Source of the DNA: an uncultured Phascolarctobacterium sp.
GTDB lineage: Bacteria > Bacillota > Negativicutes > Acidaminococcales > Acidaminococcaceae
Assembly: GCA_900545025.1 (NCBI GenBank)
Contig: UQXH01000025.1
Coordinates: 1-25,130, forward strand
Reading direction: 5' to 3'
DNA length: 25,130 nt
Both the position numbers and the translations under genes were made by a program. Below, one piece after another: positions 1-7,666 of this stretch. Under the pieces are notes generated by a model that worked only from the letters and a program-made list of their open reading frames with translations, ran no database searches and was not told the DNA's origin. Numbering within the stretch: the first letter of the stretch is position 1; each line of letters begins with the position of its first letter.

Positions 1-74
1 CAGCCCGGTAGAATACCGGACCAAGTCCTTAATAACCGCTTAATTATTTTGTCCAGCTTTTTGGGTGCATATCA
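1..74 (+). mobile_element. Right end of an IS3-family insertion sequence (partial)
   Basis: The sequence contains the last codons of an IS3-type transposase, stopping at 41-43. It then runs into a terminal repeat read from the outside inward as TGATATGCACCCAAAAAGC (74 back to 56) and ends in TCA at 72-74. IS3-family ends typically begin with TG and carry a run of C followed by a run of A, as here. The left end and most of the element lie outside the window, so the target duplication cannot be checked. If there is one, it should start with the bases from 75 (CTA or CTAT). Confidence 0.75.
2..43 (+). CDS. IS3-family transposase OrfB, C-terminal end only
   Basis: Reading frame 2 gives SPVEYRTKSLITA and then a TAA stop at 41-43. 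The SPVEYR tail is characteristic of the C-terminus of IS3/IS150-group OrfB transposases (DDE integrase-type, rve superfamily), which catalyse the cut-and-paste or circle-forming transposition of the element. Only 13 residues are visible, so the state of the rest of the gene is unknown. The identification rests on this tail plus the terminal repeat immediately downstream. Confidence 0.7.
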   Translation, partial: SPVEYRTKSLITA

Positions 75-97
75 CTATAAAGCCGGTTTTTTATTTT
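53..97 (+). terminator. Rho-independent terminator spanning the IS/host junction
   Basis: On the plus strand, CCAGCTTT (53-60) pairs with AAAGCCGG (79-86), with one G-T pair, and is followed by a U-rich tract at 87-97. The 5' arm belongs to the IS end and the 3' arm to host DNA, so the hairpin exists only because of the insertion. It would stop transcription leaving the transposase gene. Confidence 0.55.
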
Positions 98-101
98 TAT
101 T

Positions 102-1286
102 TTACATACATTCTTTAATAGCTTTAGCCATACGTTTAATACCTTCGATAATTCTGTCGTCAGGCATATTAGAATAATTGATACGCATGCTGCGGTCAGT
201 TTTCTGATTAGGATAGAAAGCATCGCCGATAACGGCAGCAACTTTCATTTCAATACATTTGTTGAATACCTTTCTTGCACTTACACCTTCCGGCAGTGTC
301 AGCCACAGGAACAAGCCGCCTTCAGGATGGGTCCATTCAACACCGGCCGGAAATTCTTCTTTCATGCATTGCAGAATCAAATCACGACGATGTTTATAGA
401 GAGCAACAATCTGTTTTACATGCTCGTCCAGGTCATAGCTGTCCATATAGGCATCGGCAACACCCTGGTCAAAATTAGAAGTATGCAGGTCGGCACTTTG
501 TTTGATTTTTACAAATTCGCCTAACAGATGCTTCTCTGCAGCAACCCAGCCGAGACGCAGGCCCGGACAGAAGATTTTGGAGAAAGTGCCTAAGAACATT
601 ACCAAGCCTTTAGTATCCAAAGATTTCAAGGACGGCAGGATGGTGCCTTCATAACGCAGTTCACCATACGGATTATCTTCCAATACAGGCAAATCATATT
701 TATTTACTACTTCCATAAATTTTTTACGACGTTCCAAAGACCAGGTACGGCCAGTCGGATTTTGGAAATCGGGAATAACATAGATAAATTTGCATTTCGG
801 ATTAGTTGCCAGAATCTTGTCCAGTTCTTCAGGAATCAAACCGCCTTCGTCAGTCGGCACTTCCACAAATTCAGGCTCATAAGCGTTAAAAGCATTGAGT
901 GCGCCAAGATAGGACGGGCTTTCGCATAAAACTACGTCGCCAGGATTCAAGAACAATTTGCCGGCAAAATCCAAGCATTGCTGCGAACCGGTAGTAATCA
1001 GGATTTCATCAGGCTCAACCTTGGCATGGTATTTATCAGCCATACGTTTGGCAATCTTAGCACGCAGAGTCGGACGACCTTCAGTAGTTGCATATTGCAG
1101 CAGCTGACGACCTTCTTTTAAAACCAGATCATGAGATACCTTGGCAATCTCTTCTACAGGAAACAGCTCCGGTGCCGGCAGCCCACCTGCAAAGGAAATA
1201 ATATCCGGTTGCGCGGTAAGTTTTAAAAGCTCACGGATTTCTGATGCCTGCATGCGTTCCATACGTTTTGAAAATTTCATAAACAA
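102..1286 (-). CDS. PLP-dependent aminotransferase, fold type I (MocR/2-aminoadipate aminotransferase-like)
   Basis: This 394-residue protein is a standalone class I/II aminotransferase of the group that includes 2-aminoadipate and aromatic or branched-chain aminotransferases. It transfers an amino group between an amino acid and a 2-oxo acid in the cytoplasm. Visible motifs are NPTG near residue 176, the Schiff-base lysine in GTFSKIFCPG (K237) and the substrate carboxylate-binding arginine in RSMRINYS (R368). There is no N-terminal GntR DNA-binding domain, so it is the enzyme type and not a MocR regulator. The start is either TTG at 1286, about 7 nt after GGGAG, or ATG at 1280, about 13 nt after it; spacing favours TTG. 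It is a single-gene unit with its own promoter upstream. Substrate specificity cannot be read from sequence. Confidence 0.9.
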   Translation of the reverse strand: MFMKFSKRMERMQASEIRELLKLTAQPDIISFAGGLPAPELFPVEEIAKVSHDLVLKEGRQLLQYATTEGRPTLRAKIAKRMADKYHAKVEPDEILITTGSQQCLDFAGKLFLNPGDVVLCESPSYLGALNAFNAYEPEFVEVPTDEGGLIPEELDKILATNPKCKFIYVIPDFQNPTGRTWSLERRKKFMEVVNKYDLPVLEDNPYGELRYEGTILPSLKSLDTKGLVMFLGTFSKIFCPGLRLGWVAAEKHLLGEFVKIKQSADLHTSNFDQGVADAYMDSYDLDEHVKQIVALYKHRRDLILQCMKEEFPAGVEWTHPEGGLFLWLTLPEGVSARKVFNKCIEMKVAAVIGDAFYPNQKTDRSMRINYSNMPDDRIIEGIKRMAKAIKECM

Positions 1287-1340
1287 ATCATCTCTCCCTC
1301 ATTTGCTGTACACATTAGCTTATTTTTTGTATGATTTTTA

Positions 1341-1369
1341 ATTGTACCACTTTGAAATACAGTGTACAA
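1341..1369 (-). promoter_or_regulatory. Sigma-70-type promoter with overlapping palindrome, for the aminotransferase gene
   Basis: On the minus strand, TTGTAC (1369-1364) and TACAAT (1346-1341) are separated by 17 bp. The same stretch is an imperfect inverted repeat, TTGTACACT paired with AGTGGTACAA, so -35 and -10 lie in opposite arms. This is the layout expected for a repressor operator. No regulator gene is adjacent. Confidence 0.6.
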
Positions 1370-1427
1370 GCAAAATGTGACATTCTAAGTCTTTTAAAGC
1401 ATTTTTCCAAGCTAAGTGTTAATTTAT

Positions 1428-1871
1428 TTACGCTTTTATCAGTCCTTTTTCTTCCAAATAAACCGCCAAAAGCTGCGCAATCTTATTGGTAAGTTTCAGG
1501 CAATTTTTCAGATGTTCTCTGGTATCAAACTCATAAGGCATTAAATCTTTGCACATGGTAGAGCCGAATTCTTGGGCAAACCGGTCATGAAATTCCTTGC
1601 TTACAGGGTAGATTTCTTTTAAAGGCTTTTCGGCAGGATGATTACGTCCTGCTAAAGTACTGATAACCATAGTGCAGCCAACCAGCGCCCCGCAGATATT
1701 AGCCGCATGACCGATGCCGCCGCCAAAACCGGAGCACAGGCGGAAAGCATTATCGTCGATTTCCACACCGGCTTCTTTTCTAAAGGTCTCTACGATAGCC
1801 TCACAGCAGTTAAAGCCCTGTTTAAAGTTGTTGCCTGCTGCCATCCCGATTCTTTCGCTAAATTCACTCAT
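1428..1871 (-). CDS. C_GCAxxG_C_C family protein
   Basis: This 147-residue protein has the cysteine and glycine pattern of the C_GCAxxG_C_C family (putative redox-active). An early CC pair sits in FNCCEAI, a central LCSGFGGGIGHAANICGALVGC block follows in two parts, and further cysteines lie toward the C-terminus. Family members are thought to bind metal or take part in redox reactions, and no activity is established. The ATG at 1871 is chosen because AAGGAGG lies about 8 nt upstream; the longer GTG-type reading would run into that Shine-Dalgarno sequence. It is the last gene of a three-gene string, 14 bp after the DUF5713-like gene. No convincing terminator is visible before the aminotransferase promoter. 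Confidence 0.8.
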   Translation of the reverse strand: MSEFSERIGMAAGNNFKQGFNCCEAIVETFRKEAGVEIDDNAFRLCSGFGGGIGHAANICGALVGCTMVISTLAGRNHPAEKPLKEIYPVSKEFHDRFAQEFGSTMCKDLMPYEFDTREHLKNCLKLTNKIAQLLAVYLEEKGLIKA

Positions 1872-1885
1872 GATTGAACCTCCTT

Positions 1886-2212
1886 TTACCATTCTCTCTC
1901 CCTGACTGCTGTCTCCACCGGTATGTCAATTTTGAACCAGTGCAGAATATAATCCAGGGAAGCAATAATACTTTCACGTGCTACAGTGTCTAATTCACTG
2001 TCATGATCCGCAAATTCCTGCTGCAGGCTGTTAACAAATAAAGTAAACTCATCAAATTTTTCCTGCAGGATATGCACATCACGTTCGTCTGTTTCCAAAA
2101 ACTCAATCAGCCTGATGAGCTGCCATTTTACTTTATCCGTCAGATACTGCGGGAAAAAGCTATCTTCATACATACTTTGCAGCAGGATATATCGGTCGTC
2201 AAATTTGTCCAT
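1886..2212 (-). CDS. DUF5713-like small protein
   Basis: A 108-residue, acidic, soluble, mostly helical protein with no signal peptide or membrane segment. The spaced pattern MYEDSFFPQYL...DKVK near the N-terminus, then SELDTVARESI and a final REREW, matches my recollection of DUF5713, whose members carry LQDMY...YFP and ETVARE-like blocks. Function is unknown. The start is taken at ATG 2212; a TTG directly before it (2215) is possible. It sits 15 bp after the CoA-disulfide-reductase gene and 14 bp before the C_GCAxxG_C_C gene, so it is very likely cotranscribed with two redox proteins. Confidence 0.65.
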   Translation of the reverse strand: MDKFDDRYILLQSMYEDSFFPQYLTDKVKWQLIRLIEFLETDERDVHILQEKFDEFTLFVNSLQQEFADHDSELDTVARESIIASLDYILHWFKIDIPVETAVREREW

Positions 2213-2227
2213 CAATTACCACTGCCC

Positions 2228-3931
2228 CTACTTGTCTTTATCGCTTTCTGTCGCATACGGCCAGGCGCTCATCCCGCCTTCCAGACTATAGACATCCTTG
2301 CAGCCTGCACTGCGCAGGATTACCTCTGCTTCATAACCGCGCAAATCTATCTGACAGGAAGTAATTACCTTGCAATCCTTATTGTTCACTTCACAGCACC
2401 TGCTGCGCAGCTCGCCTAAAGGAATATTGACCCTGTTTTTAATACCGGCAATACGGTTAGCGCAGCATTCAGGAGCAGTACGCACATCTACAAACAGATA
2501 GTCACCGGTTTCACGCATGGACTCAAAATCTTTGGGATTGATACCACGCATCTGTCCGCACATTTTATTGTGCAGTACATTTGCCGCTGTAGCAATATTA
2601 TCAATCGGTCCGTTAAAAGGCGGAGCATAAGCAATATCAAAGTTAGACAGATCTTCCAAGGTTGCTCCCATCGAGATTGCCGCCACTAAGGTATCAATAC
2701 GTTTATCTACGCCGCCGCGTCCCACAGCCTGGACACCCAGTACTCTTTCCGTGCCTTCTTCAGCAATCAGTTTCAAAATAATATTTTTTACTCCCGGCAT
2801 ATAACCAAGCCTGTCGCTGCCCGGTACAACTACACTTTTAAACTTAAAGCCAGCCGCTGCCGCACTGCGCTCATTCAGGCCTGTACTGCCAGCCTGCCAA
2901 TCCAGAATCTGGCAGATACCGGTAGTCAGCACGCCGGGATATTTCAGCCCGTCGCCGCAGATATTGTCGGCAATCAAGCGGCCATGCTTATTAGCAGTAG
3001 AGCCCATAGGAGTAAAAATCTTAGCGCCGCTTACACGATGAGTATTTTCAGCGCAGTCGCCGCCGGCATAAATAGCCGGGTCGCTGGTCTGCAAATACTC
3101 GTTGACGGCAATCGCACCGCTGGGACCTATCTCAAGTCCTGCTGCACGTGCCAATTCCACATTAGGACGCACGCCTACAGCTACTATTACCAGCTGCGCC
3201 GGAATCACTCTCTTATCTGTTGTAACTGCTGTAACAACTCCATCTGCAGCTTCAAAGCCCAAAGTTTTTTCTTCCAGGTATAGCTGGATACCCGCTTTTA
3301 AAAGCGGCTTTTTAATAATATCGGCCATCTCTTTATCCAGCATCTGCGGCAGTACCCTGTCCTGCATTTCCACAATACTGGTTTTCAGGCCGCGTTTATG
3401 AAACGCTTCCGCAAGTTCCATACCGATAAAGCCTGCGCCGATAATAACTGCATCAGTAACCTGGCGTTCCCTTATCTCTCTGTCTACTGCCTCTACATCC
3501 CAGGGGAACCAGAAGCTGTGGATACCTGCCGCATCCGCATTTGGCAGCGACAGCTTCACAGGTGTGGAACCGGTCCCCAATACCAGTACATCATAGGGCA
3601 ATACCTGTTCCTTGCCAGTTGCCAGCTCTGTATAACTAACCATCTTAGCTGCACAGTCAATAGAAGTCACATTACAGCCGGTACGGGCATCAATCCCCTT
3701 GTAATTTTTAAAATATTCTGCATTGCGCGCAACTCCCTGCGGCGTATGATCAAATTCTGCAAAGTTCTTTACGTCCCCGCCAATAAAATAAGGAAAACCG
3801 CAAGCGCCATAGCTAAGCTGCGGGCCTCGTTCCAATACGATAATTTCCGCATCTTTATCACGTCTGCGTAAACGGGATGCCGTCTTCATGCCTGTTGCTA
3901 CACCGCCGATAATGACTACTTTTTTACCCAT
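2228..3931 (-). CDS. CoA-disulfide reductase / NADH oxidase family flavoprotein with C-terminal rhodanese domain
   Basis: This 567-residue protein has two parts. Residues 1-450 form a pyridine nucleotide-disulfide oxidoreductase with an FAD-binding IIGGVATG at the N-terminus, the single active-site cysteine in SYGACGFPY (C44) and an FAD-contacting YAGGDCAE. The C-terminal ~100 residues are a rhodanese domain with its persulfide cysteine in SCQIDLRG (C526). This architecture is known from CoA-disulfide reductase-related proteins that use NAD(P)H to reduce CoA disulfide, CoA persulfide or polysulfide, linking CoA redox to sulfane-sulfur handling. Both catalytic cysteines are present, so it should be active. 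The start is ATG 3931, with AAGGGTGTGA about 7 nt upstream. It is the first gene of a three-gene redox unit. Confidence 0.9.
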   Translation of the reverse strand: MGKKVVIIGGVATGMKTASRLRRRDKDAEIIVLERGPQLSYGACGFPYFIGGDVKNFAEFDHTPQGVARNAEYFKNYKGIDARTGCNVTSIDCAAKMVSYTELATGKEQVLPYDVLVLGTGSTPVKLSLPNADAAGIHSFWFPWDVEAVDREIRERQVTDAVIIGAGFIGMELAEAFHKRGLKTSIVEMQDRVLPQMLDKEMADIIKKPLLKAGIQLYLEEKTLGFEAADGVVTAVTTDKRVIPAQLVIVAVGVRPNVELARAAGLEIGPSGAIAVNEYLQTSDPAIYAGGDCAENTHRVSGAKIFTPMGSTANKHGRLIADNICGDGLKYPGVLTTGICQILDWQAGSTGLNERSAAAAGFKFKSVVVPGSDRLGYMPGVKNIILKLIAEEGTERVLGVQAVGRGGVDKRIDTLVAAISMGATLEDLSNFDIAYAPPFNGPIDNIATAANVLHNKMCGQMRGINPKDFESMRETGDYLFVDVRTAPECCANRIAGIKNRVNIPLGELRSRCCEVNNKDCKVITSCQIDLRGYEAEVILRSAGCKDVYSLEGGMSAWPYATESDKDK

Positions 3932-3963
3932 ATCATCACACCCTTATCAATATTATTATCATA

Positions 3964-3992
3964 TATATCTGACAGCTTTTTCTTTATTGCAA
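3964..3992 (-). promoter_or_regulatory. Possible promoter of the CoA-disulfide reductase gene
   Basis: TTGCAA (3992-3987) is followed after 17 bp by GATATA, within the AT-rich stretch ATATATGATAAT. A hairpin or inverted repeat of about 10 bp with a 2-base bulge lies just upstream (4005-4029; AACAGTTT arms), where a regulator could bind. The -10 choice is uncertain because several overlapping TATA-like hexamers occur. Confidence 0.35.
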
Positions 3993-4051
3993 AGCTTTCT
4001 GCCAAACAGTTTCTGACAGAAAAACTGTTACATAATATTTCTGTACTAAAT

Positions 4052-4118
4052 AAAAAAAACCTGCTTTTGCAGATATAAATTGAAAGGACTTAACCCAACA
4101 AAATATTGAGCCAAGTCC
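4052..4118 (-). terminator. Two consecutive hairpins after the flavin reductase gene, second with U8 run
   Basis: Downstream of the stop at 4140 the minus strand first forms GGACTT/AAGTCC (4118-4113 with 4091-4086), extended by G-U-rich pairs. It then forms a short CUGC-AAAA-GCAG hairpin (4072-4061) followed directly by eight U residues. The second has the layout of an intrinsic terminator with a short stem. Together they separate the flavin reductase gene from the CoA-disulfide reductase unit. Confidence 0.5.
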
Positions 4119-4139
4119 AAACTTATTAGTTTTAAATTT

Positions 4140-4784
4140 TTATTGTTTTTTAAACATACTCTTAGGCTGTTTACATACCGGGCAGACAAAATCAGCACTT
4201 TCCTGCTCTAAATTACCTTCATAAACATAACCGCACACACCGCAAACCCATTTTTCCTTGCCGCCTTCCGCAGCTTCCGGCGCCTGATAGGTAGGAGCAT
4301 TTTTGGGAGCACGGCCTTTGATAACTTCATGGTAATATTTGTAAGTCATGGGCTGCGTTTCACTTAACACATCTGCCGCCAGTACGCGAGCCAAAATAAC
4401 GAAATGAGTTTCCATCTCATAGCTGCCTAATACCTCAGCAGTAATATAGGCGCTGGCCTTATCGGTAATAATCGGCAAACCATCTCGCATTGCCCAAGCA
4501 AACTCAGCCTCCGCAAATTTGTCTGTATCGCGACCGGAGCAAAATCCCAGTCTGGCAATAACATTTTGAGAAGTCTCCTCTGAAATAATCGATAAAGCAA
4601 ACTTGCCGGATTTTTTTATCACATCATAAGTGTAATTATTCCTGTTCAGGCTTATTGCAATAGTGGGATTCTGGCTTGTTACCTGTACCGCGGTATTAAT
4701 AATACAGCCGGTAGGACGGTTATCATCCATAGCAGTAAGAGCATACATACCATAACTCAGCTTCCATAAAGCGGACATATTCAT
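4140..4784 (-). CDS. Flavin reductase-like FMN protein with C-terminal rubredoxin-like domain
   Basis: This 214-residue fusion has a flavoredoxin/FMN-binding flavin reductase-like domain at residues 1-150 (including RPTGCIINT and YTYDVI-type motifs). A linker follows, then a rubredoxin-like CxxC...CxxC domain (VCGVCGYVY and VCPVCKQ) at the C-terminus. Such high-molecular-weight rubredoxins pass electrons from NAD(P)H dehydrogenases to acceptors such as flavodiiron oxygen reductases in anaerobes. Only 16 residues separate the two CxxC pairs, shorter than classical rubredoxin and nearer the rubrerythrin-type iron site. ATG 4784 is chosen because GGAGG lies 8-9 nt upstream; the longer frame to 4814 would begin before this Shine-Dalgarno sequence. 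It has its own promoter inside the end of the preceding gene. Confidence 0.85.
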   Translation of the reverse strand: MNMSALWKLSYGMYALTAMDDNRPTGCIINTAVQVTSQNPTIAISLNRNNYTYDVIKKSGKFALSIISEETSQNVIARLGFCSGRDTDKFAEAEFAWAMRDGLPIITDKASAYITAEVLGSYEMETHFVILARVLAADVLSETQPMTYKYYHEVIKGRAPKNAPTYQAPEAAEGGKEKWVCGVCGYVYEGNLEQESADFVCPVCKQPKSMFKKQ

Positions 4785-4824
4785 CTCGCATCCCTCCGTT
4801 GTTTTTATTATCATTTGTTATCTA

Positions 4825-4853
4825 ATTATAACAGAAAATAATTATTTATACAA
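4825..4853 (-). promoter_or_regulatory. Sigma-70-type promoter of the flavin reductase/rubredoxin gene
   Basis: TTGTAT (4853-4848) and a perfect TATAAT (4830-4825) are separated by 17 bp on the minus strand, about 40 nt before the chosen ATG. The -35 element lies in the last codons of the DUF1343 gene, so the flavin reductase gene can be expressed independently of it. Confidence 0.7.
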
Positions 4854-6047
4854 TAAATACTTACGTACTTCTTTGACAAACGCAGCATCTTCCTGCTGCC
4901 AGCGGGCAAAAGCCTGCTCCGGTGCTTCGTTTAAACGCAAACTGTCCTCGCCAAGGGCAATATCAGCCTTATAGCCCGGCACATAGCCTCGTTCAGGAAA
5001 CAGCACCTTATCTGGATAAAGCTGCTTCAAGGTATATACAATAAGGTACCCAAGTTCTGCCGTATTGACCTTACCAGGAGCTGTCAAATATATCTCCACG
5101 CCTTTTACCAGTTCACCCTGATACTTGCCGTAGCGTGGGATAAAAGCTGCAGGCCGGAATAATACATGAGGAAGATTGAGTTTGCTTAGTGCTGCAAAAA
5201 CCTGTTCTTCATCAGCAAAGGGAGCACCTGCATAATAAAATGGCTTAGCTGTGCCTACTCCCACAGAAAGGCTTGTATCACCTGCCACTCCTGTAACCGC
5301 ATACAAAAAAGCCGTCTCTGCCGTCGGAATTAACGGCGACGTACCAACCCACGGCAGCCCCGTATCCTGCCACAGCATAGAACGCTTCCAGTTCTTCATA
5401 GGGATCACCGTTAGTTGGCACTTAATGCCGTAATGTTCATTGATATACGCGGCATATTCTCCTATAGTCAACCCATGCCGCAGCGGTATAGCATACAGAC
5501 CAATAAAACTTTCATAACCGGGCTTTAACACCGGACCTTCTACCTTCCCTCCCAAAGGATTGGGGCGGTCAAAGACAATTACCGGCTTGCCTGCCTCAGC
5601 GCATGCTTCCATGGCATAAGCCATGGAAGATACATAAGTATAATGACGTACACCGACATCCTGCAAATCTACACATAAAACATCAATCTCCTGCAGCATC
5701 TCTACCGAAGGTCTTTTACTGTCCCCATATAAACTGAAGACCTTTAAACCACGAAAATCATCGTTGCTGAACTCTTCTCCGGCTTTAATAGCGCCATAAA
5801 AACCATGTTCCGGTACAAAAAGTGCGGCCAGATTATAGCGTTCCTTTAATATATCTACTGTACTGCGCAAATTACTGTCTACACCGGTCTGATTAGTAAG
5901 CAAGCCTACTCTCTTTCCCTGCAGCAGCCCGTCATATTCTGACAGACGTTCCACTCCAAGCACGACATGCGCAGCAGCAAATGACCCAGATTGGCAGCTA
6001 AAGATAAATAACAGCGTCAGAATAATTCCTTTAATCACAAAATTCAT
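4842..6047 (-). CDS. namZ: DUF1343 family secreted exo-beta-N-acetylmuramidase (NamZ-like)
   Basis: This 401-residue protein starts with a signal peptide (hydrophobic residues 5-20, likely cleaved after SFAAA near residue 26). It carries the DUF1343 landmarks GLLTNQTGVD, FVPEHGFYG, VDLQDVGVRHYTY and FDRPNPLGG. DUF1343 proteins such as Bacillus NamZ remove N-acetylmuramic acid from the non-reducing end of peptidoglycan fragments, a step in wall recycling. Length fits a complete family member. The start is ATG 6047, with GAGGGG 5 nt upstream. No partner recycling genes are next to it in the window. It is preceded by a bidirectional terminator, so it is probably its own unit. Location is outside the cytoplasmic membrane. 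Confidence 0.85.
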   Translation of the reverse strand: MNFVIKGIILTLLFIFSCQSGSFAAAHVVLGVERLSEYDGLLQGKRVGLLTNQTGVDSNLRSTVDILKERYNLAALFVPEHGFYGAIKAGEEFSNDDFRGLKVFSLYGDSKRPSVEMLQEIDVLCVDLQDVGVRHYTYVSSMAYAMEACAEAGKPVIVFDRPNPLGGKVEGPVLKPGYESFIGLYAIPLRHGLTIGEYAAYINEHYGIKCQLTVIPMKNWKRSMLWQDTGLPWVGTSPLIPTAETAFLYAVTGVAGDTSLSVGVGTAKPFYYAGAPFADEEQVFAALSKLNLPHVLFRPAAFIPRYGKYQGELVKGVEIYLTAPGKVNTAELGYLIVYTLKQLYPDKVLFPERGYVPGYKADIALGEDSLRLNEAPEQAFARWQQEDAAFVKEVRKYLLYK

Positions 6048-6110
6048 CTCTACCCCTCTTTTATCTTATTATTAACATTATCATACAACCAGAATAATCA
6101 TCAAGCCAAG

Positions 6111-6139
6111 AAAAAAGGCTCCTTTAAGGAGCCTTTTTT
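6111..6139. terminator. Strong bidirectional rho-independent terminator
   Basis: A6 - GGCTCCT - TTA - AGGAGCC - T6 forms a 7-bp GC-rich stem with A/T tracts on both sides, so it works in either direction. Its outer T tract overlaps the TAA stop of the Spx-like gene (6138-6140). It ends the long operon that begins at secA. Confidence 0.9.
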
Positions 6140-6488
6140 ATAATCCCTGTGCCTGCCATTCGGCTTCTTTAAATCCTACCAGCACAAATCTTTCTGTTAT
6201 AACCAGCGGCCGCTTAACCAGCATGCCATCAGAAGCAAGCAATGCCAACTGCTCCTGCTCGGACATCTGCGGCAGCTTATCTTTCAGCTGCATGGTTTTA
6301 TAAAGATTACCGCTGGTGTTAAAAAATCTCTTCAACGGCAAGCCGCTTTTTTCATACCACTCTGTTAATTCCTGCAAACTGGGGTTATCTCCCTTAATAT
6401 CACGCTTAGTATAAGCAATCCCTTTTTCCAGCAAATATTTTTCTGCTTTCTTACAGGTTCCACATTTTTCATAACATATAAAAAGCAT
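6138..6488 (-). CDS. Spx/ArsC-family thioredoxin-fold protein
   Basis: This 116-residue protein has the arsenate reductase/Spx/MgsR fold signature. A CxxC motif lies near the N-terminus (KCGTCKKA, C9 and C12), LPLKRFFNTSG is in the middle and DGMLVKRPLVI near the end. Family members are either glutathione- or thioredoxin-linked reductases or, as Spx, redox-sensing partners of the RNA polymerase alpha subunit. The CxxC supports a redox switch, but sequence alone does not separate enzyme from regulator. The start is ATG 6488, with AGGAG about 6 nt upstream and overlapping the stop of the CtpA gene 9 bp away. It is the last gene of the secA-to-terminator string. Confidence 0.8.
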   Translation of the reverse strand: MLFICYEKCGTCKKAEKYLLEKGIAYTKRDIKGDNPSLQELTEWYEKSGLPLKRFFNTSGNLYKTMQLKDKLPQMSEQEQLALLASDGMLVKRPLVITERFVLVGFKEAEWQAQGL

Positions 6489-6497
6489 AGTTTTCTC

Positions 6498-7646
6498 CTA
6501 TTTCCTCTGCAATTCCTGCTGCAAATAATCCTGTGCAGCCTGCAGCTGTACATCTGTTGCAGCATCGTCAGGCAGCTCAATTTTTACATCCGGCTCAATA
6601 CCAACATTATGAATAGATACTCCAGATGGAGTATAGTATCTGGCTGTAGTTATCTTGACCGCCGTATCATTATCAATCCGGTATACACCCTGTACGCTGC
6701 CCTTGCCAAAGGTTTTAACACCGAAAAGCTTGCCGGCCTTAGTATCCTTTACAGCACCGGCAACTATCTCTGCCGCGCTGGCAGTCCCATGGTCAACCAA
6801 AACAGCCAACGGACATTTTACCTGTTCCAGAGAAGAATTTTCTACATATTTATCGCCGTTTTTATATACCAGCGAAACAATAGGACCTTTCGGCACCAGC
6901 ATACCGGCTACAGCCACGCCGCCATCCAAAATACCGCCTGGATTTCCGCGTAAGTCAAGGATGGTTGCTTCCATACCTTCAGCCTGCAGCTTCTCATAGG
7001 TTTGCTTAAAGTCTTCACCGGTAGCTTCATTAAATACCGTAATCCTGATATACCCTATCTTGGTATCTGGCAGCAGCTGTCCGCCGACAGACGGCGCTTT
7101 AATATCCTTACGTACAACTTTTACTTCTTTTTCTTCACCGTCTTTAGTCCGCAGCCGCAGCACTACCTCCGTACCTTGCTTGCCACGGATTTTTTCGGCA
7201 ACATCCGTCATATTCATTTTCGCTGTTTCAGCACCGTCTACAGCTAAAATAATGTCGCCGCTTTTTATACCGGCCAAAGCACCGGGATGATCTGCCAATG
7301 CAGAAATAACGACATAATCATCGCCGCGTTTGCCAAAGACAATGCCTATACCACCAAAGCTTCCTTCCGTCATCTCACTGAGCTTAGTAAAGTCTTCTTT
7401 GTCCAGATAAACGGAATACGGGTCATCGAGGGCATGCACCATCCCCTCGATAGCACCGTCAAATAATACCTTGTTGTCTGTTTGACCGTCAAAATTATTT
7501 TTTACGATACTCATAGCACGCAGAAAGCGCAAGGTCCCGACTGCATCACCGGTAATTTCCTGTACCTTCCAGGTAACTGCGCCCAAAGTAACTGCTACGG
7601 ATAAAAGGCAGCAAGTCAATAGCTTGATATTTTTTCCACTAAACAA
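6498..7646 (-). CDS. ctpA: CtpA-type S41 carboxy-terminal processing peptidase
   Basis: This 382-residue membrane-anchored protease has one N-terminal hydrophobic segment (residues 8-25), a PDZ domain at roughly 95-175 and the S41 catalytic core. The nucleophile serine is in HGTASAAEI (S290) and the general-base lysine in TFGKGSVQ (K315). It cleaves substrates outside the membrane. In other bacteria related enzymes process or degrade wall hydrolases and sporulation or envelope proteins. The start is TTG 7646: GGAGG lies 10 nt upstream and no suitable ATG exists nearby. It follows the M23 hydrolase gene by 20 bp, so the hydrolase is a natural candidate substrate (inference). Confidence 0.92.
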   Translation of the reverse strand: MFSGKNIKLLTCCLLSVAVTLGAVTWKVQEITGDAVGTLRFLRAMSIVKNNFDGQTDNKVLFDGAIEGMVHALDDPYSVYLDKEDFTKLSEMTEGSFGGIGIVFGKRGDDYVVISALADHPGALAGIKSGDIILAVDGAETAKMNMTDVAEKIRGKQGTEVVLRLRTKDGEEKEVKVVRKDIKAPSVGGQLLPDTKIGYIRITVFNEATGEDFKQTYEKLQAEGMEATILDLRGNPGGILDGGVAVAGMLVPKGPIVSLVYKNGDKYVENSSLEQVKCPLAVLVDHGTASAAEIVAGAVKDTKAGKLFGVKTFGKGSVQGVYRIDNDTAVKITTARYYTPSGVSIHNVGIEPDVKIELPDDAATDVQLQAAQDYLQQELQRK

Positions 7647-7666
7647 AATCTAACTGCCTCCATACA

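Noticed and set aside
5..19. Hairpin CCGGTA-GAA-TACCGG at the left edge
   Set aside because: It is inside the transposase C-terminal codons with no U tract, so probably incidental to coding.
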